From the NCBI GenBank assembly GCA_965603285.1, contig CBFDCK010000181.1:1-5260 (forward strand): a stretch of 5,260 bases of DNA, read 5' to 3'. Origin of the DNA: JAUWPO01 sp965603285. Lineage in GTDB: Bacteria > Chloroflexota > Anaerolineae > Anaerolineales > UBA4823. Positions 1-5,260 of the stretch are shown in pieces; within the stretch, counting starts at the first letter, position 1, and every line of letters starts with the position of its first letter. The notes under the pieces are model-generated. The model worked only from the letters and a program-made list of their open reading frames with translations, did no database searches and was not told the DNA's origin. Position numbers and translations under genes: made by a program.

Positions 1-1143
1 GAAATCCCCTGGGATTACATCAACTTCATGCACATGGCAATGCGCCAAACCGGCGCAGGATCATTGGCCCCTGCTGAGGGCAAAACGAAAAAGGAAAAAG
101 AAGGTAAAAAAAGACCACCCATTGGGTACCAATCGCTGACTTTCATGTTGGAAATGCTCTCCTGGGGTGATGTTGGTATGTATCTGGTTACGCCCGGTGG
201 CGGTCTCGGCGCAGCAGCCGTTCAAGCTGCCGGTACACCCGAACAGAAAAAGAAATTTCTGGCGCGGTTCAATACTGAGAAACCGACCTTTGGTGCCATG
301 GCAATGACCGAACCTCAGGCTGGTTCGGATACATCTGCTATTCGCACCAGCGCCGTTTTAGATGAAGAGACGAATGAATGGGTCTTGAACGGTGAAAAAA
401 TATTTGTCACGGGCGGGCACATGTCTCTGTTAGAGAGTGATGGAATTGTGGTTGTTTGGGCGACGATCGATCCCACCGCCGGTAGGGCAGGTATGCGGGG
501 TTTTGTGGTGGAAGCCGGCACGCCTGGTGTTCGAGTCACGAAACTTGAGGATAAGATGGGTATCCGTGCCAGTGATACTGCTTCGATTGTTTTGCAAGAC
601 GCGCGGGTTCCATTTGATAATTTACTCGGCAGCGCAGAGATTGTAAAAAGACCAACATCCAAAGGTTTTAAGAAGGCGATGGCAACTTTCGATGCCACCA
701 GACCGCTGGTGGCTGCAACGGCGATCGGGGTGGCGCGGGCGGCATTAGAGTTCGTAAAGGAGACCCTGTCTGAACAGGGTGTGGAAATTAGATATGGTTT
801 ACCAAGGCAGAAAATGACCAACATTGAACGCGAAGTGATTGATATGGAGGTTTTGCTGCGCTCTGCCTGGTTGCTGGTCATTAAAGCAGTATGGATGGCG
901 GATAACCGCTTTCCTAATTCGAAGGAAGCATCCATGTCCAAAGTACGTGCCGGCGATGTTGTCAATAAGATCACCCAGCGGGCAGTTGAATTATTGGGTC
1001 CTTTGGGTTACAGCCGCGAGCATCTGCTGGAGAAGTGGTTCCGTGATGCCAAGATCTCCGATATCTATGAGGGCACAGGGCAGATAAACAGATTGATTGT
1101 TGCTCGTCAAATCCTCGGCTACAGAGGACGTGAATTGCGATAA
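1..1143 (+). CDS. fadE: Acyl-CoA dehydrogenase, FadE type (5' partial)
   Basis: This flavoenzyme catalyses alpha,beta-dehydrogenation of acyl-CoA to trans-2-enoyl-CoA, the first step of beta-oxidation, and normally passes electrons to ETF in the cytoplasm. The frame is open from base 1, so the gene begins upstream. 380 residues are visible; a Met at base 28 is internal, because homologous-looking sequence precedes it. Numbering from base 1, the FAD/substrate signature AMTEPQAGSD lies at residues 101-110. A C-terminal signature ending in EKWFRDAKI runs to about 352. The motif YEGTGQINRLIVAR contains Glu357 (bases 1069-1071), the expected catalytic base by comparison with MCAD-type enzymes. Two oddities are a Lys-rich stretch at residues 28-38 and Pro334 where the second signature normally has Gly/Ser. 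The gene lies 120 bp upstream of fadN in the same direction. The family call is firm; the chain-length preference and the exact symbol rest on context only. Confidence 0.93.
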   Translation, partial: EIPWDYINFMHMAMRQTGAGSLAPAEGKTKKEKEGKKRPPIGYQSLTFMLEMLSWGDVGMYLVTPGGGLGAAAVQAAGTPEQKKKFLARFNTEKPTFGAMAMTEPQAGSDTSAIRTSAVLDEETNEWVLNGEKIFVTGGHMSLLESDGIVVVWATIDPTAGRAGMRGFVVEAGTPGVRVTKLEDKMGIRASDTASIVLQDARVPFDNLLGSAEIVKRPTSKGFKKAMATFDATRPLVAATAIGVARAALEFVKETLSEQGVEIRYGLPRQKMTNIEREVIDMEVLLRSAWLLVIKAVWMADNRFPNSKEASMSKVRAGDVVNKITQRAVELLGPLGYSREHLLEKWFRDAKISDIYEGTGQINRLIVARQILGYRGRELR

Positions 1144-1209
1144 ACATTGTCCCGCACAACCTGGTAGAAGCAAAATTCCAGTGTATGGTTCTTCGCCGGG
1201 TTGTCACTA

Positions 1210-1240
1210 TTGACCAATTGAAGGATTATCCTGTTAGATT
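1210..1240 (+). promoter_or_regulatory. Weak candidate sigma70-like promoter before fadN
   Basis: TTGACC (1210-1215) resembles a -35 box. TAGATT (1235-1240) matches 4 of 6 positions of a -10 box across a 19-bp spacer, which is longer than ideal. Inside the spacer lies the 11-bp interrupted palindrome AGGATTATCCT (1222-1232), which could be an operator or chance. The 120-bp gap after fadE is large enough for an internal promoter, but the boxes are weak and no transcription evidence exists. Confidence 0.2.
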
Positions 1241-1253
1241 AGACTTGAGTATT

Positions 1254-1259
1254 AGGAGG
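1254..1259 (+). promoter_or_regulatory. Ribosome binding site of fadN
   Basis: A perfect AGGAGG Shine-Dalgarno core sits 4 nt before the ATG at 1264. An in-frame TGA at 1246-1248 just upstream, with no start codon between it and the ATG, fixes 1264 as the start of fadN. Confidence 0.85.
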
Positions 1260-1263
1260 CGTC

Positions 1264-3687
1264 ATGAAATATAAAATAAACAAGGCTGTCGTCATCGGCG
1301 CTGGAACCATGGGCGGTGCTATCGCGGCTCATCTGGCAAATGCTGGTGTGGAAGTGACGTTGCTGGACATTGTGCCGAGGGAACTGACACCCAAAGAAGA
1401 CCAGGCTGGTCTTACGCTCGATGACCCGGTCGTGAGAAACCGCATCGTTCAGGAGGGATTAGACCGCACGTTGAAATCACGACCGGCAAGTTTCTTCAGC
1501 AAAGATTTTGCCTCATTGGTCTCAGTCGGAAACCTGGAAGACGATTTCGCGGTTATCGCTGAAGCTGATTGGGTGATCGAAGTGATTATCGAGAATCTGG
1601 GGATCAAGCGCCAATTGATGGAACGGATTGATGAAGTGCGCAGTCCGTTTTCTATTGTGTCGACCAACACATCGGGCATCCCGGTAGCTTCCATAGCCGA
1701 GGGGTTCTCAGAAAGCTTTCGCCAGCACTTCCTGGGAACGCACTTCTTCAATCCGCCCCGCTACTTAAAATTGCTGGAGACCATACCCACGCCTGATACG
1801 CTCCCGGAAGTGATGGAGTTCATCAGTGAGTTTGGTGAGGCGCGCCTGGGCAAAGGCATCGTACCTGCAAAAGATACGCCTAATTTTATTGCCAACCGCT
1901 TGTTTGCGGGCAGCGCCGCTTTTGCGATCGATTACATTATTAGAAATGAATACTCCGTACCGGAGGTGGATGCGATTACAGGTCCTCCAATCGGTAATCC
2001 GAAGACGGCCACGTTTCGACTGTTTGACTTGATTGGGCTGGATGTTTGGCAGCACGTAGGAAGGAACCTGGTACCTGCGATCCCGCACGACGAACTCGCC
2101 ACCCGATACATGAAATCCGAACTTGTTCAAAACCTCATAGATACGATGGTGGAAAATGGTTGGCTGGGGAATAAAACTAAGCAGGGATTCTACAAACAGG
2201 TGCGTACGGAGGACGGCAAGAAGGAATTTTGGTCCCTCAACCTGCAAACAATGGAATACGACGAGCCATCCAAGCCGCGCTTCGAATCGATCGGCAAAGT
2301 TAAGGATGAGCAGGATCTGGGTGAACGTCTAAAAACACTTATCTCAGCCGAAGATCGTGCCGGTCAGTTGGTTCGGGTGCTCACTTTTCAGAGCCTGGCG
2401 TATGCCACCGAACGCATCCCGGAGATTGCTGATACACCCAAGCCCATCGATGACGCCATGCGTTGGGGGTTTGGGCGTCAAGCCGGACCCTTTGAGACCT
2501 GGGATATGCTCGGCGTGGCGGGTATCGCCCGGGCAATGAAAGAAGATGGATTTCCCCCCGCGCCCTGGGTTGAAAAAATGCTCTCGTCCGGAAAAGAGAC
2601 CTTTTACCAATACGAAAACGAGATCCAGGTTGGCGTATACAAACCGTCTAAAGGTGATTACGAGCTGATCGAACGACCTGCTTCATTGGTCGTGTTGAAA
2701 GAACAAAAAGATGCCGGGAAGGTTATCAAAAAGAATCCGGGTGCATCTTTGATCGACATTGGGGATGGCGTGGCGTGCGTTGAGTTCCATACCAAGATGA
2801 ACACTCTGGATGTGGATATCTTCAACATGCTCCAGGAAGGGCTCGATAGGACCGGGCATGATTTTGATGGTCTTGTGATTGGGAATGAAGCCGACAATTT
2901 CAGCGCGGGGGCGAATCTCTTCCTGGTCGTAATGGCGGCTCAAAACAAGGATTGGGAACAGCTCGACGGGGTTGTGAAGAACATGCAGGATATTTTGATG
3001 CAGATTCGTTATTTCCCCAAACCTGTTGTGGTGGCACCGTTAGGATTGGCATTAGGGGGCGGGGCGGAGTTGATCATGAGCGCCAGTCGGGTTGTTGCCT
3101 CTGCTGAGCTGTATACCGGGTTGGTCGAAATTGGTGCCGGTGTCATCCCGGCGGGCAGCGGGACCAAGGAGATGCTGCGCCGCATCTTGAACCCCCCCAT
3201 GCGCACGGATGATGTGCAGCCTTTACCATTCCTGCAGCGCCTATTTCAACAGATAGGTCTGGCGAAAGTAGCTACCAGCGCAGAAGAAGCGCGCGACCTC
3301 GCAATTCTCAGCCCCTGCGACCGGGTGGTTATGAACCGCGATCTGCTTCTCACAGAAGCCAAAAATGAAGTGCTCCACATGGTGTCTAATGGCTATAAAC
3401 CGCCGCTGCCCGAAAAGATTTACGCCGTTGGGCGTGATGCACTCTCGGCAATGAAGGTCGGTGTGTATATGATGCAGCAGGGTGGTTACATCACAGAGCA
3501 TGAGCTGGTTATCGCGGGCAAGCTGGCTCACGTGCTAACTGGAGGCAACATCAGCCAACCTACCTGGGTGGATGAGCAGTATATTCTCGACCTGGAGCGT
3601 GAAGCATTCCTCTCACTGTGTGGTGAAGAAAAAACTCAGCAGCGCATGTGGAACCTGCTCCAAACCGGCAAAGTACTGAGAAATTAA
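1264..3687 (+). CDS. fadN: Fused 3-hydroxyacyl-CoA dehydrogenase / enoyl-CoA hydratase, FadN type
   Basis: This 807-aa bifunctional beta-oxidation enzyme hydrates trans-2-enoyl-CoA and then oxidises L-3-hydroxyacyl-CoA to 3-ketoacyl-CoA with NAD+. The N-terminal Rossmann domain (about 1-195) shows GAGTMG at 12-17 and Asp35 at the end of the second strand, which favours NAD. The dehydrogenase catalytic pair is His160 (in THFFNPP) and Glu172. STNTSG at 133-138 and DTPNFIANRL near 204-213 are further family motifs. Two C-terminal dehydrogenase domains follow, at about 205-310 and 365-455. A crotonase/hydratase domain begins near 493. FSAGAN (547-551 region) and LALGGGAEL (595-603) form the oxyanion hole, and Glu602 and Glu622 align with the two catalytic glutamates of enoyl-CoA hydratase. 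The domain order, dehydrogenase first, is opposite to FadB/FadJ and matches Bacillus FadN, which is slightly shorter (about 790 aa). All key residues are present and the gene appears intact. It follows fadE and precedes the GxxExxY gene and fadA. Confidence 0.92.
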   Translation: MKYKINKAVVIGAGTMGGAIAAHLANAGVEVTLLDIVPRELTPKEDQAGLTLDDPVVRNRIVQEGLDRTLKSRPASFFSKDFASLVSVGNLEDDFAVIAEADWVIEVIIENLGIKRQLMERIDEVRSPFSIVSTNTSGIPVASIAEGFSESFRQHFLGTHFFNPPRYLKLLETIPTPDTLPEVMEFISEFGEARLGKGIVPAKDTPNFIANRLFAGSAAFAIDYIIRNEYSVPEVDAITGPPIGNPKTATFRLFDLIGLDVWQHVGRNLVPAIPHDELATRYMKSELVQNLIDTMVENGWLGNKTKQGFYKQVRTEDGKKEFWSLNLQTMEYDEPSKPRFESIGKVKDEQDLGERLKTLISAEDRAGQLVRVLTFQSLAYATERIPEIADTPKPIDDAMRWGFGRQAGPFETWDMLGVAGIARAMKEDGFPPAPWVEKMLSSGKETFYQYENEIQVGVYKPSKGDYELIERPASLVVLKEQKDAGKVIKKNPGASLIDIGDGVACVEFHTKMNTLDVDIFNMLQEGLDRTGHDFDGLVIGNEADNFSAGANLFLVVMAAQNKDWEQLDGVVKNMQDILMQIRYFPKPVVVAPLGLALGGGAELIMSASRVVASAELYTGLVEIGAGVIPAGSGTKEMLRRILNPPMRTDDVQPLPFLQRLFQQIGLAKVATSAEEARDLAILSPCDRVVMNRDLLLTEAKNEVLHMVSNGYKPPLPEKIYAVGRDALSAMKVGVYMMQQGGYITEHELVIAGKLAHVLTGGNISQPTWVDEQYILDLEREAFLSLCGEEKTQQRMWNLLQTGKVLRN

Positions 3688-3691
3688 TCGG

Positions 3692-3718
3692 ACACGGATT
3701 ATCAGGATGAACACGGAT
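3692..3718 (-). repeat. Left inverted-repeat copy of the cassette
   Basis: Read on the - strand, this 27-bp copy matches the 18-bp right-hand copy (4235-4252) at 17 of 18 positions once a 9-bp extra segment (TGATAATCC) is allowed. The 14-bp part at 3705-3718 (- strand ATCCGTGTTCATCC) pairs with 4235-4248 with one C/T difference. The octamer ACACGGAT occurs twice, at 3692-3699 and 3711-3718. Confidence 0.7.
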
Positions 3719-3755
3719 AAGACTAAACCTACTAAAAAAATTAATCCGATAATCC
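3696..3755. repeat. Bulged hairpin at the left cassette end
   Basis: GGATTATC (3696-3703), a single A, and GGAT (3705-3708) pair with ATCC (3744-3747) and GATAATCC (3748-3755). This gives a 12-bp stem with one bulged base and a 35-nt A-rich loop. It lies 8 bp after the fadN stop but has no following U-run (A bases follow), so it is not a standard intrinsic terminator. It could still slow polymerase or protect the fadN 3' end. Confidence 0.55.
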
Positions 3756-3772
3756 AAAAATAGAGTGTACAT
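3751..3772 (+). repeat. Direct repeat, left copy
   Basis: This 22-bp segment just before the GxxExxY start matches 4225-4246 at 17 of 22 positions without gaps. It begins with the shared decamer AATCCAAAAA and also shares GTGT and CAT further in. Part of the match is A-rich, which lowers its weight. Confidence 0.45.
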
Positions 3773-3774
3773 AG

Positions 3775-4185
3775 ATGTCGTTTGAAGGTAAGCACAGCAC
3801 ATTGACCGGTCGGATTCTTGGAGCATTTTTCAATGTTTATAACAGCTTGGGGTATGGCTTTTCGGAGAAGGTTTATGAAAATGCTTTAGCCTTGGAATTA
3901 GAACGTTGTGGTTTATCAGTTGAGCAACAAAAACCAATCCAAGTTTATTATGAAATAGAGATTGTAGGCGAATATTATGCGGATATCCTGGTGAACAACC
4001 TGGTTATCATCGAGTTAAAAGCTGCTCGCAAAATTTTAGATGAACATACAGCTCAGTTGTTGAGTTATCTGAAATCGACACAAATCGAGGTTGGCTTATT
4101 ACTGAATTTTGGTCCAAAACCTCAACATGTTCGTAAAGTTTTTGATAATGATCAAAAAGGGTCGATGTCATGGTTGCGGGTGTAA
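3775..4185 (+). CDS. GxxExxY-family protein, PD-(D/E)XK nuclease-like
   Basis: This 136-aa protein carries the name-giving motif GFSEKVY at residues 28-34 (Gly28, Glu31, Tyr34). It also has a PD-(D/E)XK-like core: Asp70 in EYYADILV, then Glu80-Leu81-Lys82 in IIELKAA, then a Gln94 helix (AQLLSYLK). It ends in SWLRV, typical of the family, and about 130 aa is the usual length. Members are grouped with PD-(D/E)XK nuclease-like proteins, but their cellular role is not established, and I see only residues compatible with a metal-dependent nuclease fold. A TAG stop lies directly before the ATG, in frame, so this is the earliest start. No good Shine-Dalgarno sequence precedes it. The gene is about 38% G+C by count, below its neighbours, and lies within inverted repeats. 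It is unrelated to beta-oxidation by sequence. Confidence 0.88.
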   Translation: MSFEGKHSTLTGRILGAFFNVYNSLGYGFSEKVYENALALELERCGLSVEQQKPIQVYYEIEIVGEYYADILVNNLVIIELKAARKILDEHTAQLLSYLKSTQIEVGLLLNFGPKPQHVRKVFDNDQKGSMSWLRV

Positions 4186-4224
4186 ATAAATGAATGTAGA
4201 CGATAGTAATCGCAAACATTTAAA

Positions 4225-4246
4225 AATCCAAAAAATCTGTGTTCAT
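4225..4246 (+). repeat. Direct repeat, right copy
   Basis: This is the partner of 3751-3772 (17 of 22 identical) and starts with AATCCAAAAA. It overlaps the right inverted-repeat copy by 12 bases, so the left side of the cassette carries both an inverted and a direct version of right-end sequence. Confidence 0.45.
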
Positions 4247-4252
4247 CCGTGT
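4235..4252 (+). repeat. Right inverted-repeat copy of the cassette
   Basis: ATCTGTGTTCATCCGTGT lies 49 bp after the GxxExxY stop. It is made of two tandem octamer-like units (ATCTGTGT and ATCCGTGT, 10 bp apart) and pairs with the left copy at 3692-3718. fadA's ribosome binding site begins 8 bp beyond it. Confidence 0.7.
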
Positions 4253-4259
4253 ACAAAAC

Positions 4260-4264
4260 AGGAG
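4260..4264 (+). promoter_or_regulatory. Ribosome binding site of fadA
   Basis: AGGAG lies 8 nt before the ATG at 4273, an ideal distance, and supports that start over an in-frame GTG at 4249 that has no such site. The site falls just outside the right repeat of the cassette, so it probably belongs to the original fad operon. Confidence 0.8.
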
Positions 4265-4272
4265 ATGTAATA

Positions 4273-5260
4273 ATGAAAAATCTTGATCCATCTCGAGAAG
4301 CTGTAATAGTTGATGCTATAAGGACCCCGGTTGGTAAAGCCAGGCGCGGCAGCCTGGCAACCATTAGACCAGATGAAATGGCTGCCGTAGTGATCCAGGA
4401 ATTGCTAAAACGCGCTGAAGGTCTGGACCCGGCGGAGGTTGATGACGTGATCTTCGGTTGTGCCTTCCCGGAAGGCGAACAGGGCATGAACATGACTCGG
4501 CTGGTCGCGCTGCGGGCAGGATTACCTGATTCGGTGCCGGCTGAGACGATCAACCGCTTCTGCGCTTCGGGCGTGCAGAGCATTGTCCATGGCGCCTTTG
4601 CCATCATGACTGGTCACGCCGAAGTTGTGATTGCGGGCGGAACAGAATCGATGTCCATGGTGCCCATGGTGGGATTCAAGTTTTCTCCCATGCCTTATAT
4701 GGCTGACCAGATGCCGGAAGCTTTCACCAACATGGGGTTGACTGCAGAGAATGTGGCTGAAAAGTATGCTGTCAGTCGTGAAGACCAGGATGCTTTCTCC
4801 CTGAGGAGTAACCAACGGGCGTCGAAAGCGGTCGATACAGGTCTGTTTGATTCCCAAATAGTGCCGTTGGAGGTTGAGGTATTAGAGCCGGGATCAAACG
4901 GTAAACCGGCCAGGAAATTCACCTTCAAGCGTGACGAAGGACCGCGCCGGAATACCAGCTTGGAAGCCCTGGCGAAACTGCGACCAGCTTTCAAGGAAGG
5001 AGGCACCGTCACGGCGGGCAACTCATCCCAGATGTCTGATGGGGCAGCGGCGGTGATCGTGATGTCGCGCGCAAAAGCCGATGCGTTGGGTTTCAAACCG
5101 CTGGTGCGTTTCGTCAATTATGCGGTGGGTGGTGTGCCACCTGAGATCATGGGTATTGGACCTGTCGTGGCTGTGCCGAAGGTGCTCAAGCTGGCTGGGA
5201 TGTCATTAGATGACATCGAATTGATCGAGCTGAACGAAGCTTTCGCCGCTCAAAGTCTGG
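4273..5260 (+). CDS. fadA: Acetyl-CoA acyltransferase (thiolase), FadA type (3' partial)
   Basis: This enzyme cleaves 3-ketoacyl-CoA with CoA into acetyl-CoA and a shortened acyl-CoA, the last beta-oxidation step. 329 codons are visible without a stop. Thiolases are usually about 390-400 aa, so roughly 65 residues lie outside the window. The nucleophilic cysteine is Cys97 in NRFCASG (94-100). Other thiolase marks are the N-terminal VDAIRTPVGK (13-22), AGGTESMS (121-128), TAGNSSQMSDGAAA (247-260) and NEAFAAQ (321-327). The GHPxG histidine motif and the second catalytic cysteine would follow beyond the end and cannot be checked. The operon context with fadE and fadN favours a degradative thiolase over a biosynthetic acetoacetyl-CoA thiolase, although sequence alone does not fix substrate length. 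The gene shows no sign of damage in the visible part. Confidence 0.93.
   Translation, partial: MKNLDPSREAVIVDAIRTPVGKARRGSLATIRPDEMAAVVIQELLKRAEGLDPAEVDDVIFGCAFPEGEQGMNMTRLVALRAGLPDSVPAETINRFCASGVQSIVHGAFAIMTGHAEVVIAGGTESMSMVPMVGFKFSPMPYMADQMPEAFTNMGLTAENVAEKYAVSREDQDAFSLRSNQRASKAVDTGLFDSQIVPLEVEVLEPGSNGKPARKFTFKRDEGPRRNTSLEALAKLRPAFKEGGTVTAGNSSQMSDGAAAVIVMSRAKADALGFKPLVRFVNYAVGGVPPEIMGIGPVVAVPKVLKLAGMSLDDIELIELNEAFAAQSL

Larger units (their letters stand above)
3692..4252 (+). mobile_element. Putative GxxExxY cassette bounded by inverted repeats
   Basis: This 561-bp block contains only the GxxExxY gene and its flanks. The outermost octamers are ACACGGAT (3692-3699) and ATCCGTGT (4245-4252), a perfect inverted pair, and the inverted match extends inward on both sides. 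The block separates fadN from fadA, two genes that normally act together and lie adjacent in fad operons. Its gene is clearly more A+T-rich than the neighbours. No transposase, integrase or target-site duplication is visible, so mobility is an inference and the mechanism is unknown. It may instead be a relic carried by recombination between dispersed repeats. Confidence 0.45.

Noticed and set aside
315..974. Long antisense open frame (219 codons) inside the acyl-CoA dehydrogenase gene
   Set aside because: It is a shadow of the conserved coding frame on the + strand. Its translation shows no recognisable domain and it has no ribosome binding site.
1156..1204. Possible hairpin ACAACC/GGTTGT after fadE
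   Set aside because: The stem is only 6 bp, the loop is 37 nt and there is no U-run, so it is not a credible terminator.
1226..1239. Resemblance of the fadE-fadN spacer to the cassette repeat (shared ATCCTG core)
   Set aside because: Only 9 of 14 positions match by eye, which is too weak to call another repeat copy.
1765..2247. 160-codon antisense open frame inside fadN
   Set aside because: It lies opposite conserved dehydrogenase sequence and has no motif or start signal of its own.
4201..4212. Small hairpin CGAT-AGTA-ATCG after the GxxExxY gene
   Set aside because: A 4-bp stem without a T-run is expected by chance.
4190..4270. 26-codon + strand open frame between the GxxExxY gene and fadA, ending in the ATGTAATAATG stretch
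   Set aside because: It reads straight through the cassette repeat, has no ribosome binding site and its composition follows the repeat, so coding is unlikely. The ATG-TAA start-stop at 4265 directly abuts the AGGAG and is too close to be used.
4152..5117. Several overlapping - strand open frames across the thiolase gene
   Set aside because: The + strand frame carries the complete set of visible thiolase motifs. The - strand frames are low-complexity and show no family features.

Overview
The window reads as a bacterial fatty-acid beta-oxidation operon on the + strand, with one foreign-looking insert. In order it holds the C-terminal part of an acyl-CoA dehydrogenase (FadE type, 1-1143, 5' end outside the window), a complete fused 3-hydroxyacyl-CoA dehydrogenase/enoyl-CoA hydratase (FadN type, 1264-3687), a small GxxExxY-family PD-(D/E)XK-like protein (3775-4185), and the first 329 codons of a thiolase (FadA type, 4273 to the window end). 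No convincing gene is seen on the - strand.

The three Fad proteins cover all four steps of one beta-oxidation turn. FadE makes the enoyl-CoA, FadN hydrates it and oxidises the hydroxyacyl-CoA, and FadA cleaves the ketoacyl-CoA to acetyl-CoA and a shortened acyl-CoA. The dehydrogenase-first fusion and the gene set match the fadNAE arrangement known from Bacillus subtilis rather than E. coli FadBA. Only the gene order differs here (E-N-A).

The most interesting part is 3692-4252. The GxxExxY gene sits between fadN and fadA and is bounded by inverted copies of an ATCYGTGTTCATCCGTGT motif. The left copy carries 9 extra bases. The left side also contains a bulged hairpin and a partial direct copy of the right-hand sequence. 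Removing 3692-4252 would leave fadN and fadA about 23 bp apart with fadA's ribosome binding site intact, so the block looks like a cassette inserted into an older fadN-fadA junction. The GxxExxY gene is about 38% G+C, while sampled stretches of the fad genes are in the low-to-mid 50s.

The organism is not identifiable with certainty. Moderate G+C, strong AGGAGG-type ribosome binding sites, FadN-type beta-oxidation and a GxxExxY gene would fit an environmental bacterium such as a member of Anaerolineae (Chloroflexota), but that is a low-confidence inference. The non-coding gaps are 1144-1263, 3688-3774 and 4186-4272, all shorter than 300 bases. The first holds a ribosome binding site and at best a weak promoter; the other two hold the cassette ends.
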